A DNA stretch of 50,912 bases from Pseudocitrobacter vendiensis (GCF_943590815.1 NZ_CALSBS010000029.1:1-50912); one strand, 5' to 3'; shown: positions 38,501 through 46,160, counted from the stretch's first letter. Numbers and translations are program-made. Notes: a model not told the origin generated them from the sequence alone.

Positions 38501-41223
38501 GCAACAGCTCAACGCAGGGTCTGGCGACCGCGCCTACACTGCCTGTCGCCGCCAGCGATAACGTGGTGAACCTGGAACTGAATACCACCGCGACGGTGAC
38601 CAGCGAAGAACACAGCGATTACGGCTTCCTGCTGGTGGGCGCGCTGGGGAACGTGGCGTCTGTTCTGGGTGATGACACCGCGCAGGTGACATTTAATATC
38701 GATGCAGGCGGCAGCGGTAGCGCCGTGATTGAAGCGGCGGCGACCGGGGCCGTACTGTCACTGTTGAACTCGCTTGAAATTGCCGTTCAGAAATATGACA
38801 CCAACCTGCAGGCCTGGGTTACCGTCATCGATACCTCTCTGCCGCAGTTCGCCAACCTGCTGACGCTGGGGGCCTCTGGGGTACGTCTGGCGCTGGATAA
38901 TCTTGATGGCGGCCAGTATCGCGTTATCAGCTTCAACACCAGCCTGCTGGCGGTGGGTTCCTACACCAGCCTGGATGTGTCACTGGTGAAAACCAGCGCG
39001 GGGACGGTGACTGCCGGTGCCACTGAAAACGGTAACGTCATCACTGATGTCGACCCGAATAACGGTGGCGATGTGGCCCCGGCGGGCACACAGGTCACTT
39101 CCATCACCAACGCCAATAATGTGACGACAGTTGTGGGCGCGGGCGGCGCGGATATCGCAGGTAAATATGGCACCCTGCATATCAACCAGGACGGTAGCTA
39201 CACCTATACGCTGACCAACAACAGCGTTTCCGTGGTCGGACGTTCAGAAAGCTTCGTCTATACCATCACCCAGGGGGCGAACAGCTCCTCGGCCAACCTG
39301 GTTATCACCCTGGGCTCCACCGTACCACCAAGTTCAGTCACCGCCGCCGATGACAGCGCCAGCCTGCAATTTGATACCTCGGTTGCCGCAATCAATAACG
39401 GCCCGAGTTCCACCACCGGCTTTACGCTCGTCGGGCTGAACCTGGGGAACGTGATTGACGTCGGCCTGCTGAACAACATGCAGAACCCGATTATCTATAA
39501 CGTGGATGCTGGTACTACGCGCACGCTCTCACTGGGCGCCAGCGTCGGTGGCGTAGCGGTTGGCGCGGTCTTTGACCTGTATGTCTATCGCTATAATCCG
39601 GAAACCGGTAATTACGAGCAGTATCGTCACGTCCCGAGCTGGCTCCAGGCGGCGCTGCTGGGCGGCTCCACGGCGCAGGATCTGGTCATCACCCTGCCAG
39701 ATGGTAAATATCTGTTCACGCTGAATGCGGTTTCCGGCCTGACCGTGGCAACCGGCTTTACGCTGAGCGTTAACGCCGACCACACCTACAGCGTGAAGAG
39801 CGCGGGCGCCAGCACCACGGGCGAGGTGCTGGATAACGATGCCGGTGCGGCAAACGGCCATGTTACCGAAGTGAACGGCGTGGCGGTGGCAGCCAATGGC
39901 ACCACGACCATTAACGGCCTGTACGGCACGCTGACCATTGATGCGCAGGGGCATTACACCTACACCCTGAAATCCGGTCTTGGTGCCGACAGCATCAAAA
40001 CACCAGACACCTTCGTATATACGGTCACCGCGGCCAATGGCGATACCAGCACAGCCTCGCTGAACGTGCAGCCGACAGCGAAACCGGTCGATGCGGTAAA
40101 TGACACCAGTAGCGCGATGGTCCTGGATACGGCGCAGTACTCTTCAGTATCTCCGGCAATTAGCGCGGGCTCGGCAACCATTGCCGCACGAACTACCGAC
40201 GCCTCCAGCAGTGCGACTTTTGACGTTGCAGAAGGCACGGCGCTGAAGAGCATCTCGGTAACCTTCGCCATCAATCAGTTGACCAACATCAACCTGAGTG
40301 TGAACAGTTGGGCAATTTACGAAGGATCAACGCTTATCTACCAGGGCACGCCGATTGCTCAGGGCCAGTACACCCTGACCAACTCCAGAACGCTGACGCT
40401 TGGCGGGCTGGAACTGGATGCGGGACGCTACACACTGGTATTTAACGCCCACCTCAGCTCCGCTGCACTGCTGGGTTCGGTAACGGTAACGCCAACGATC
40501 AACGCCAACGTCTGGGATCTGGATAACTTCCTGATCAACAACAATACGCACACGGTGACCGGCAACATCTACAACGGCCACGACTCCGCAGGTGCGGTCG
40601 ATCAGATAGCGTCCGCGCAAACCGTGCTGACCGTCAGCGGGAATAACAGCACGCAAACGCTCAACCCTACCGTTGACAGCAACGGTGCAGCGACGATTCA
40701 GGGTACCTACGGCTCACTGCGCATCGCCATTGACGGTTCGTACACCTATACCCTGAAAGCGGGGCTGCATCCGGGCGATATCACCACGAAGGAGACCTTC
40801 ACCTACACGCTGAACGATCAAAAAGGCCATTCAGACAGCGCAACCTTAACGATCAACATGAACCCGCAGTTCACCAGCACGTCGCAGTCAGATGTGATCC
40901 ACGGCTCGGCCTACGGTGACACTTTAATTTATGACTTGCTGAATAATGCCGATAACAGAGGAGGTAACGGGGCCGATCGCTGGGACAACTTCTCGCTCGC
41001 TCAGGGCGATAAAATCGATATTGGCGACCTGCTGGTTGGCTGGAACGGTCAGGAATCGTCACTCGGTAACTACCTGAGTGTGACCACCAGCGGCAATAAC
41101 ACGGTTATCTCGATTGACCGTGATGGTACGGGTACGGCCCATAGTTCAACCACCTTAATCACCCTGGAGAACGTACAAACCACCCTGAATGAGCTGATCG
41201 AACAGAACCACATTGTGACCTGA
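29530..41223 (+). CDS. bapA: BapA-like giant type I secreted biofilm adhesin
   Basis: A 3897-residue surface adhesin, by gene order and domain layout the orthologue of Salmonella BapA (about 3.8 kilo-residues), which promotes cell-cell adhesion and biofilm. Layout: BapA-type N-terminal prefix domain (1-110), Gly/Ala-rich hydrophobic stretch (116-137, WAWILGGAAAAAG), His/Asp/Gly linker (145-168), about 29 Ig-like repeats (169-3003), three copies of a BapA-specific beta domain alternating with VCBS-like domains (about 3010-3780), and a C-terminal type I secretion target (3788-3897, with DVIHGSAYGDTL and GGNGADRWD). There is no signal peptide and I see no cysteine, both normal for this route. 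Asp-rich junctions (VDTTAPDAP) suggest calcium binding between domains. The exporter genes follow at 41301-46058. The frame is intact. Confidence 0.9.
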   Translation: MRSVSIISKMTTVATTAETDSVTLTAPSIVKIKVDRADIASMQRTNQDLVITLKDGETVTVKNFYVTSDLGQSQLVLEDANGALWWVQDTDGAFHFQQISSIDELLVAGESGNESGGAAWAWILGGAAAAAGIGIAASNSNGSGSHHHDDGGNGGTDPGNPQPPVDTTPPDAPTNLAISPDGKTVTGNAEPGSTIIIRDPNGNIIGTGKTGDDGKFTVGLDKPQSNGEHLTVEAKDPSNNTGPSTPITAPDTTPPNAPTDVAVSNDGKTVTGNAEPGSTVTIRDPNGNVIGTGTAGSDGKFTVDLNKPQTNGEHLTAEAKDPAGNTSPTTSVTAHDTTAPGAPSDLNINAEGTTLTGKAEAGSTVKITDSEGNVLGTGKADSNGNFTITLTSPQTDGERLSVTATDAAGNQSSPSNITAPNVIEEPVNLLRSVVDDVGSITGALTSGQSTDDSRPTFSGRGTAGTTINIFDNGVKIGSVQVGSDGNWSYTPTTPLKDGNHSIVATGASAPDSAVTGFGFTVDTIKPAAPTDLVTAADGASISGKAEAGSTVVIKDADGTIIGTGTAGSNGSFTIKLSPAQITGEQLSATAADKAGNVSDPATALSPDKTAPNAPAIAEVLDDHPTITGKITSGQSTDDTTPTFRGSAEPNSTITIYGNNTVLGTVKADESGNWSFTPSTPLTDGNWVINTTAKDAAGNISGKSPDFILKVDTTPPDAPTYSSVTGNDVNVANGGITNDSTPTISGRAEAGSTVTLWATLNGERIELGTVKADAQGNWTLTVSTPLTDGVYTLTATATDSAGNVSLEAGQQTFTVDLSAPDAPTGLIISEDGSTVTGSAEANSTVTIKDANGNILGSDTADGDGNFSITLTPVQDNNQILSVTATDSAGNTSPPSGIQAPDLIAPDAPDNLLVSEDGTKVTGTAEPGSTVAITDAGGNPLGNATAGSDGKFEVVLTTPQKNGEQLTAIATDNAGNDSDSATVDAPDITAPSIPVFGNVIDDVPEGEGALTSGNTTNDPRPTFSGETEANATITIYDNGVKIGEAVADDQGVWTFTPESDLSPGSHTFTLTSTDESGNTSDKSDAFNIIVDTAAPTLPVITHLTDDQDPSTGFVNNGQSTNDDLPQINGTGAVGSTISVFEGDNLLGTAVVDTNGTWTLQLTEPLGEGPHNLTLSAENAAGNTIANDTPFTFTVDTEAPDAPSIILVTDDVGTYQGVLNSGDTTDDRRPTFSGTAEPNTQVKIYDGQTLLGTATVGSNGEWSLTPTLPLAEGEHDLRFVTVDGAGNVGVETPFNLTVDTSASVTPAITSIADDFGLYKGDLANNQVTDDTRPTLNGTGPEGATITLYDNGEEIGTATVEGGVWNFTPETALEGGEHIFTVTSTNAAGNVSPASPPFTINIDVDAPTKPVIGEVTDNVDEYTGPLASGDETNDPQSTFSGTGNEGDTITLYNGNTVLGTTVVGEDGRWSLTPDDALTEGTYQLHVTATDPAGNVSDPSDEFEIRVDLSAPADPVLVSVEDNTNTTTVPLDSGDRTVDSTPLLTGTADGNTLITILVDGVAVGTTTSDVNGDWTFTPPTALTDGPHTITLTATDAAGNTTQPVGNFTLTVDTTGPDLPVIDSITDDVGSINNELKGGGLTDDNRPTFTGTAEANGVVIIFANGVEIGRADVNGTGQWTFTPDVDNALEDGDNVITFQAVDDLGNVGPESDGITLRVDTDAPDAPTNIQLGNDGETITGQAEPNSTVTIRDADGNVIGTADTTGLGYFQTTLSPVPASGSLISVTAQDEAGNNSPPAQISVVPPTEPAVPIIINIEDNVGPQQGSLSSGDSTDDPSPVITGTAAVGSIVYVTIDGQLSDPIETDENGAWTYTPNPPLTEGPHTLSAHAEIGGQFSAESSVINLIVDVTPPAAATITSITDDVGTVTGPIQNGGATDDTQPTLRGTATGSARVDIYNGDDLIGSATVNAQGNWVFTPGTALQPGNYTFTAVAVDAAGNAAAESNTWTVTIDTATPTAPTLDTVLDNVGTVTGELNNNDRTDDTLPTLSGTAATGSVIIIYDNNVEIGRTTAVSGAWSFTPTTPLGEGNHSLTLTATNGAGNTSAPSAPFVLVVDTVAPNRPVLTGVTDDEGPVTGPLLNNQATNDTQPTFSGTAEAGSTVTIFDNGVEVDTVLVPPSGNWTWTPTDPLSEGPHAITLTTTDVAGNSSTATAPFTVVVDTAAPDAPSAITAQDSVAPTTGAITEGQQTNENRPALSGTVEPNATVQILDNGNVIGSVKANASGNWTFTPTADLADGNHQLTVTATDSAGNVSAPSPALNFVVDTAGPAAPIIVNATDNVGSITAPLVSGNTTDDNTPTLNGTTEAFASVAVLDNGVQIGTAIADENGNWSFTPQTALGNGSHAFTTIATDPAGNVGVTSPAFTLIVDTAPPAAPVIIQAADNVGTVQSPLLTNQSTDDTTPTLSGTGEAGATITIRDNGNIIGTAVVGSNNSWTFTPNPALAEGSHIFTATATDAAGNTGPASGNFVLNVDLTPPAAPAITAAADDVGTVTGPLTNGQVTDDARPTLSGTGEAGATITVYDNGTLLGTTTVGTGGTWTFTPPRDLTTGSHDLTATATDPAGNTGAVSGAWNVKVDTTAPNAPVISTVTDNQGSVTGTVGIGQPTDDTTPTLTGTAEANSTISIFDNGVVIGTAQADGAGNWSFTTPTLTEGAHTITARATDVAGNTSAASTVTTVNVDLTPPAAPTDLVVNATGTQVTGHAEAGSTVTILSSTGTVLGTGVADGLGNFTAILTPSQTSGQTLQAYATDVAGNPGQPANVTAPFTGLPATPVITTIYDDVGTIQGNVGNNQSTNDSRPDISGTAQARATVNIYNNGVLLATVVANDAGVWSYTPTTPLTEGLHAITATATNPNGTSSPSTAINITVDTLAPGAPTATVSADGFTVSGTAEANSTVSVTVPGQATPLTVTTDANGNWTLGLPTRLINGEQVSAIATDAAGNSSTQGLATAPTLPVAASDNVVNLELNTTATVTSEEHSDYGFLLVGALGNVASVLGDDTAQVTFNIDAGGSGSAVIEAAATGAVLSLLNSLEIAVQKYDTNLQAWVTVIDTSLPQFANLLTLGASGVRLALDNLDGGQYRVISFNTSLLAVGSYTSLDVSLVKTSAGTVTAGATENGNVITDVDPNNGGDVAPAGTQVTSITNANNVTTVVGAGGADIAGKYGTLHINQDGSYTYTLTNNSVSVVGRSESFVYTITQGANSSSANLVITLGSTVPPSSVTAADDSASLQFDTSVAAINNGPSSTTGFTLVGLNLGNVIDVGLLNNMQNPIIYNVDAGTTRTLSLGASVGGVAVGAVFDLYVYRYNPETGNYEQYRHVPSWLQAALLGGSTAQDLVITLPDGKYLFTLNAVSGLTVATGFTLSVNADHTYSVKSAGASTTGEVLDNDAGAANGHVTEVNGVAVAANGTTTINGLYGTLTIDAQGHYTYTLKSGLGADSIKTPDTFVYTVTAANGDTSTASLNVQPTAKPVDAVNDTSSAMVLDTAQYSSVSPAISAGSATIAARTTDASSSATFDVAEGTALKSISVTFAINQLTNINLSVNSWAIYEGSTLIYQGTPIAQGQYTLTNSRTLTLGGLELDAGRYTLVFNAHLSSAALLGSVTVTPTINANVWDLDNFLINNNTHTVTGNIYNGHDSAGAVDQIASAQTVLTVSGNNSTQTLNPTVDSNGAATIQGTYGSLRIAIDGSYTYTLKAGLHPGDITTKETFTYTLNDQKGHSDSATLTINMNPQFTSTSQSDVIHGSAYGDTLIYDLLNNADNRGGNGADRWDNFSLAQGDKIDIGDLLVGWNGQESSLGNYLSVTTSGNNTVISIDRDGTGTAHSSTTLITLENVQTTLNELIEQNHIVT
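30034..38538 (+). repeat. Tandem Ig-like repeat array within bapA
   Basis: I count 29 repeats of about 80-105 residues. Twenty are of a long type built on DDVG...TDDTxPTxSGTAEAGxTxTIxDNGxxxGT...GxWxFTP...LxDGxH...TATDAAGN. Nine are of a short type (xDGxxVTGxAEPGSTVTIxDxxGNxxG...) at repeat positions 1, 2, 3, 5, 8, 9, 17, 27 and 29. Adjacent copies share up to long stretches at the protein level but differ in codons, so the DNA repeat is diverged. The count is by eye and may be off by one or two. Confidence 0.8.
38560..40860 (+). repeat. Threefold beta-domain/VCBS module near the BapA C-terminus
   Basis: The same two-domain unit occurs three times. Beta-domain copies start near 38570, 39345 and 40090 (TGFTLVGL/YGFLLVGAL-type strands, with VDAG or DVAEG). 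Each is followed by a VCBS-like domain with GxYGTLxIxxDGSYTYTLxxx (near 39160, 39920 and 40710). Sequence similarity among the beta domains is low but the order of landmarks is preserved. Confidence 0.65.
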
Positions 41224-41235
41224 TAGTTAACAAAA

Positions 41236-41259
41236 CCCCGGGCGCAAAGACGCCCGGGG
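41236..41259 (+). terminator. Strong hairpin between bapA and the exporter genes
   Basis: CCCCGGGCG (41236-41244) and CGCCCGGGG (41251-41259) form a perfect 9-bp GC stem, 13 bp after the bapA stop. No T tract follows (TAATAACAAA), so it may be a partial terminator or a 3' stabiliser that lowers exporter expression relative to the adhesin. Confidence 0.7.
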
Positions 41260-41300
41260 TAATAACAAATACACCTGCGCTATTTTAAAAGGGATCGACA

Positions 41301-42707
41301 ATGGGAAAGTTAACACCTATCGCATGGGGGCTGGCGAGCTGCCTCTGTTCAGCCTCCCTTTATGCCGAAGAGACGCCACGGTTTATCTCTTCGCAAACCT
41401 TGCACGAACAACAGGAGCTACCGTCGTTATCCGGCAAAGTGGATCTGCCGCTCGACCCTGCCGCGCCGGGTACTCTAACGTTGAATAACGCCGTCGATCG
41501 CGCGGTAAGCTGGCATCCTTCTATTCAGGAAGCCGTGGGCAAACTGCTCGCGCAGAATGAGCAGGTCGATGTCGCTAAATCAAAATACTATCCGCAGATA
41601 AGCGCAGGCATGAACAACGGCTACGCCAATAACTATGTCGACCACGGTTTCAGCCCGTCGCTGGTGGTATCGCTCTCCCAGATGCTCTATGACTTCGGCA
41701 AAGTAGCAAGCCAGGTGCGCGCCGAAAGCGCGGGCGTCGCGCAGGAGCAGGCGAACGTACTGGTCAGTATTGATAACGTGGGCTACAGCACCGCCGTCGC
41801 CATGGTGCAGGTGCAAACCTGGCAACAAATGGTGGATGTCGCCGAAGAGCAGCTCACCGCGCTCAACCACATCGGCGGGCTGATTCGCCAGCGAAGCGAT
41901 GAAGGTGCGGCGTCGCAGTCTGACGCGGTGCAAACGGATGCGCGTATTGAATCCGCACGTTCACAGCTGATTCAATATCAAGCGACCCGTGACAGCGCCG
42001 AGGCCACGCTGATGAGCTGGCTTGGCTGGAATACCCTCAACGGCATCAGCAACGACTTCCCCGAGAAACTGGCGCAAAGCTGCAATATCGCGCAACCGGA
42101 CGACCGCCTGGTACCGTCGGTGCTGGCGGCGTGGGCGCAGTCGAACGTCGCGCAGGCCAATGTCGATTACGCCAATGCGCAAATGACGCCAACCATCTCA
42201 CTGGAACCGCAGGTTCAACACTATCTGAACGACAAATACCCCAGCCATGAAGTGCTGGACCGCACGCAGTATTCGGCGTGGGTAAAGGTGGAAATGCCTA
42301 TCTACCAGGGCGGCGCAATGACCGCCCGACGCAATGCTGCCAACTATGCGCTGAGCGCGGCGCAATCGACCATCCAGCGCGTGCGTCTGGAAGTGCGGCA
42401 AAAATTGCTGGAGTCTCAAAGTCAGGTGATGAGCCTGATGAGCTCGCTGCAAGTACAGCGCCGTCAGCAGGAATACAGCGCACGCACCCGCGAACTCTAC
42501 CAACAACAGTATCTGGAGCTGGGCTCACGCCCACTGCTGGACGTACTGAACGCCGAGCAGGAAGTGTATCAGGCGCGCTTTTCCGAGCTGCAAACCCTGA
42601 ATCAGCTTCATCAGCTTGAGCTGAACTGCCTCTACAACACCGGACGCCTGCGCAACGCGTTCCGCCTGGAAAATCGCAGCATTCAGTCAGTGGAGATCCA
42701 GCCATGA
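41301..42707 (+). CDS. bapB: TolC-family outer membrane channel of the adhesin exporter
   Basis: A 468-residue TolC-like outer membrane protein that forms the outer duct of a type I secretion system. A signal peptide ends near SLYAEE; two OEP domains follow (about 55-240 and 260-445) with the helical landmarks QEAVGKLLAQNEQVDVAKSK, YPQISAG and SRPLLDVLNAEQEVYQAR. AAAAGGGATCG precedes the ATG. Its stop overlaps the ABC transporter start by 4 bp. Having a dedicated TolC homologue is usual for LapA/BapA-type systems. The symbol follows the Salmonella bapABCD order. Confidence 0.88.
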   Translation: MGKLTPIAWGLASCLCSASLYAEETPRFISSQTLHEQQELPSLSGKVDLPLDPAAPGTLTLNNAVDRAVSWHPSIQEAVGKLLAQNEQVDVAKSKYYPQISAGMNNGYANNYVDHGFSPSLVVSLSQMLYDFGKVASQVRAESAGVAQEQANVLVSIDNVGYSTAVAMVQVQTWQQMVDVAEEQLTALNHIGGLIRQRSDEGAASQSDAVQTDARIESARSQLIQYQATRDSAEATLMSWLGWNTLNGISNDFPEKLAQSCNIAQPDDRLVPSVLAAWAQSNVAQANVDYANAQMTPTISLEPQVQHYLNDKYPSHEVLDRTQYSAWVKVEMPIYQGGAMTARRNAANYALSAAQSTIQRVRLEVRQKLLESQSQVMSLMSSLQVQRRQQEYSARTRELYQQQYLELGSRPLLDVLNAEQEVYQARFSELQTLNQLHQLELNCLYNTGRLRNAFRLENRSIQSVEIQP

Positions 42708-44887
42708 ACAACGCCGATACCGCCGACACCTTTTTAACCGAACAGACGCTGCAACGCTGGGCACTGGCGATAAGCCATATCGCCAACCACTACCGCATCG
42801 CCTGCTCGCCGGGCACTATTCAGGCTAATGCCCCGTGGTTTCATGACAAAAGCCTGCTTCCCGCGCTGACCCAACTCTCTCGTCAGGGTGGGTTGTCATT
42901 TCGCCTGCTGGAAGCCAACACGCAAACTCTCAACAGCTGGCGTCTTCCGGTTGTCGCTGCGCTGAATAACGGCGAGCTGGTGATCGTCGAACGCTTCGAT
43001 GGCGACAGCACCGTCGAGGTGCGGTTTGTCGATGACACCTCGCACATCAACCGCCTGTCGATGGAAGAGTTGCTTGGGAAAATTGATTACCTTGCCGCCC
43101 TGCGTCCGCTATCCGCGATGCGTGATAGTCGGGTCGATAACTATATTTCCCGCTTCAGCCCCGACTGGCTGAAATCGCTGGTCTTACAGGACATCCGCCC
43201 CTACGGCCCGGTGATGTTCGCCGCCTTTCTGGTAAACGTGCTGTCGCTCGGCGGCATTGTGTTCTCGATGCAGGTCTATGACCGGGTGATCCCCGCACAG
43301 TCTTACCCAACACTTTATGTGCTGGCATTCGGCGTGCTGCTGTCGGTGATTTTTGGCTTCCTGCTGCGCGTGGCGCGCGGACACATCATGGACGTGCTCG
43401 GTAAACGCGCCGACATGCGCGTCTCTGACCGGGTGTTCAGCCACGCGCTGCGCCTGCGTAATAGCGCTATCCCGCGATCGACCGGCAGCTTTATTTCGCA
43501 GTTGCGCGAACTGGAGCAGATCCGCGAGATGATCACCTCGTCGACGATCTCGACGATCGTCGATCTCCCCTTCTTTTTCCTGTTCGTGATCGTACTGGCG
43601 ATCATCTCGCCGCAACTGGCGTGGATCGCACCCGTCGCCGCCGTGATGATGGTGCTGCCCGGTATTCTGTTGCAGAAAAAGCTGGCGGTGCTCGCCAACC
43701 AGGCCGCGCATGAATCAACGCTGCGCAACGCGGTGCTGGTCGAGAGCGTTCAGGGGCTGGAAGATATCAAACTGATGCAGGCCGAGAACCGCTTCCTGCA
43801 ACAGTGGAACAGCTATATTCGCATTACCGCCGAATCCGGCCTGCGCACCCGCCAGATCTCCCAGGGGCTGATCAGTTGGGGGATCACCGTACAAAGTCTG
43901 GTTTACAGCGCGGTGATCCTGTTCGGCGCGCCGATGGTTATCGAGGGCGAAATGACCACCGGTGCGGTGGTTGCCGCGTCGATGCTGGCTTCACGGATGA
44001 TCGCCCCAATGGCAAACCTGTGCGGCGTGCTGGCGCGCTGGCAGCAAGTGAAAGCCGCCAAATCGGGCCTCGACAGCATTATGCAGCTCCCCACGGAGAC
44101 CCAGCGCGACGACAGCGTGGTGCATCGCGATATTTTCCACGGCCACTATCTTTTTGAAAACGCACAGTTTCGTTATCACAACGACGACCAGAACGTGCCG
44201 CTTAAAATCGGCCGCCTTGAGATTCAACAGGGCGAACGCATCGCCCTGCTCGGGCGTAACGGCGCGGGGAAATCAACCCTGCTTCAGGCAATGGCGGGCG
44301 GCGTGGAACTGATTAGCGGCGAAGCGCGGCTCGACTCCCTGAGTATTGCGCAGATTGATATGGCCGATTTACGCCGCAACGTCGGCATGCTCAGCCAGAA
44401 CGCGCGCCTGTTCTTCGGCACCCTGCGCGAGAACCTGATGCTTGGCGCGCCGCGCGCCAGCGATGACGACATCTTTGCCACTCTGGAAGTATGCGGCGCA
44501 GCGGGCTTTGTACGCCAACTGGCGAAAGGTCTCGACCACCCGATTATGGAAGGCGGCGCGGGCCTGTCCGGCGGCCAGCGGCAGTCGATTCTGCTGGCGC
44601 GGATGCTGCTGCGCTCGCCCAATATCGTCCTGCTCGACGAACCCACCGCCTCCCTCGACGACCACACCGAACGCGAGTTCATTCAACGGCTGAATCAGTG
44701 GCTCGGCAACCGCACGCTGATTGTCGCCACTCACCGCGTACCGGTGCTGGAACTGGTGGAGCGTGTGGTGGTGCTGAAAGATGGGCAAGTGGTGATGGAT
44801 GCGCCCAAAACGCAGGCGCTGGGCGGCAACCGTATTGGCACACCGGCAACCGGACGGGAGTGGAAAAATGAAAACCAATCAGCATGA
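42704..44887 (+). CDS. bapC: Type I secretion ABC exporter (permease/ATPase)
   Basis: A 727-residue half-transporter that powers export of the adhesin. The N-terminal domain (about 1-135) resembles a C39 peptidase but lacks the catalytic Cys-His pattern, so it is a C39-like docking domain that does not cleave its substrate, as in LapB/HlyB-type exporters. Six membrane helices occupy about 165-430. The ATPase domain (about 485-720) has Walker A LLGRNGAGKSTL (near 516), signature LSGGQRQS (near 622), Walker B IVLLDEPTASLD (near 645) and the H-loop ATHR (near 677). It overlaps bapB by 4 bp and the adaptor gene by 20 bp. Confidence 0.92.
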   Translation: MNNADTADTFLTEQTLQRWALAISHIANHYRIACSPGTIQANAPWFHDKSLLPALTQLSRQGGLSFRLLEANTQTLNSWRLPVVAALNNGELVIVERFDGDSTVEVRFVDDTSHINRLSMEELLGKIDYLAALRPLSAMRDSRVDNYISRFSPDWLKSLVLQDIRPYGPVMFAAFLVNVLSLGGIVFSMQVYDRVIPAQSYPTLYVLAFGVLLSVIFGFLLRVARGHIMDVLGKRADMRVSDRVFSHALRLRNSAIPRSTGSFISQLRELEQIREMITSSTISTIVDLPFFFLFVIVLAIISPQLAWIAPVAAVMMVLPGILLQKKLAVLANQAAHESTLRNAVLVESVQGLEDIKLMQAENRFLQQWNSYIRITAESGLRTRQISQGLISWGITVQSLVYSAVILFGAPMVIEGEMTTGAVVAASMLASRMIAPMANLCGVLARWQQVKAAKSGLDSIMQLPTETQRDDSVVHRDIFHGHYLFENAQFRYHNDDQNVPLKIGRLEIQQGERIALLGRNGAGKSTLLQAMAGGVELISGEARLDSLSIAQIDMADLRRNVGMLSQNARLFFGTLRENLMLGAPRASDDDIFATLEVCGAAGFVRQLAKGLDHPIMEGGAGLSGGQRQSILLARMLLRSPNIVLLDEPTASLDDHTEREFIQRLNQWLGNRTLIVATHRVPVLELVERVVVLKDGQVVMDAPKTQALGGNRIGTPATGREWKNENQSA

Positions 44888-46058
44888 TGTGGTGATGGAT
44901 GACCCGGACATCAGCCGCGAACGGGAATTCTCCGGGGCCAGCCGCATCATTATTATCAGCACCGTGTTATTCGTGCTGCTCGGCATCTGGGCATGGTTTG
45001 GCACGCTCGATGAAGTCTCGACCGGTACTGGGAAAGTGGTGCCCAGCTCGCGCGAGCAGGTTTTACAGTCGCTCGACGGCGGCATTCTGGCGGAACTTTC
45101 CGTGCGTGAAGGCGACAAAGTGCAGGCCGGGCAAATCGTCGCCCGCATGGACCCAACGCGTTCAGAGTCCAACGTGGGCGAAAGCGCCGCACGCTATCGC
45201 GCATCGCTGGCCTCCAGCGTTCGCCTTTACGCCGAGGTGAACGACCAGCCTCTCGTCTTCCCCGACTCACTGAAAGCCTGGCCCGATCTGCTCGCCAGTG
45301 AAACCCGGCTCTACCGCTCGCGCCGCGCGCAGCTGGCGGACTCGGAAGCAGAGATTAAAGACGCGATGGTCTCGGTTAACAAAGAGCTGGCCATCACCCA
45401 GCGGCTGGAAAAAAGCGGCGCGGCAAGCCACGTGGAAGTGCTGCGACTACAGCGCCAGCGCAGCGACCTCAGCCTGAAACTCACCGATTTGCGCTCGCAG
45501 TATTACGTGCAGGCCCGAGAAGCGCTCTCCAAAGCGAACGCCGAAGTCGATATGCTGCTGGCCATCATCAAAGGCCGCGAAGACTCCGTCACCCGTCTGA
45601 CCATCCGCTCGCCGGTGCGCGGCATCGTGAAAAATATCCAGGTCACGACCCTGAACGGCGTCATCCCGCCTAACGGTGACCTGATGGAAATTGTCCCGGT
45701 CGACGACCGCCTGCTGATTGAAGCGCGTCTCTCGCCGCGCGACATCGCCTTTATCCACCCCGGCCAGCGCGCGCTGGTGAAAATCACCGCCTATGATTAT
45801 GCCATCTACGGCGGGCTGGAGGGCGAAGTGGAGACCATCTCCCCGGACACCATCCAGGACAAAGCCAAGCCGGAAGTTTTCTACTACCGCGTATTCATCC
45901 GCACCCACCAGGATTATCTGGTGAACAAAGTCGGACACCATTTCTCCATCGTGCCGGGGATGATCGCCACCGTGGATATCAAAACCGGTGAAAAAACCAT
46001 CCTCGACTACCTGATCAAACCGTTTAACCGGGCGAAAGAGGCGCTGCGTGAGCGATAA
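44868..46058 (+). CDS. bapD: HlyD-type periplasmic adaptor of the adhesin exporter
   Basis: A 396-residue membrane fusion protein joining the ABC exporter to the TolC-like channel. It has one N-terminal membrane helix (about 24-44, IIIISTVLFVLLGIWAWFG), lipoyl/beta-barrel halves (EVSTGTGKVVPSSREQVLQS near the N-terminus, SPVRGIVKNIQVTTLNGV later), a coiled coil (about 110-225), and the C-terminal HlyD segment with GQRALVKITAYDYAIYGGL. I chose the ATG at 44868 with GGGAG seven bases upstream; an in-frame start at 44799 lies deep inside bapC. It is the last gene of the bap operon, 117 bp before ssrA. Confidence 0.9.
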   Translation: MKTNQHDVVMDDPDISREREFSGASRIIIISTVLFVLLGIWAWFGTLDEVSTGTGKVVPSSREQVLQSLDGGILAELSVREGDKVQAGQIVARMDPTRSESNVGESAARYRASLASSVRLYAEVNDQPLVFPDSLKAWPDLLASETRLYRSRRAQLADSEAEIKDAMVSVNKELAITQRLEKSGAASHVEVLRLQRQRSDLSLKLTDLRSQYYVQAREALSKANAEVDMLLAIIKGREDSVTRLTIRSPVRGIVKNIQVTTLNGVIPPNGDLMEIVPVDDRLLIEARLSPRDIAFIHPGQRALVKITAYDYAIYGGLEGEVETISPDTIQDKAKPEVFYYRVFIRTHQDYLVNKVGHHFSIVPGMIATVDIKTGEKTILDYLIKPFNRAKEALRER

Positions 46059-46130
46059 ATGAACGACTATCTGCCTGTTGGCAATGGATTTTTGTTTGAG
46101 ATGCAGGCAGAGAGTATTTATGCAGGGGGG

Positions 46131-46160
46131 TGGCAGAGCGCATAGCAACTCTGTTATACT
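46131..46160 (+). promoter_or_regulatory. ssrA promoter
   Basis: TATACT (46155-46160) lies 15 bp upstream of the mature tmRNA 5' end, which leaves a short precursor leader for RNase P to remove, as in E. coli. The -35 candidate is TGGCAG (46131-46136) after 18 bp and is weak. Confidence 0.6.

Noticed and set aside
30034-38538. Repeat array considered as a CRISPR or other DNA-level repeat
   Set aside because: The period is about 250-315 bp, copies are diverged at DNA level, and the array is translated in frame as Ig-like domains.
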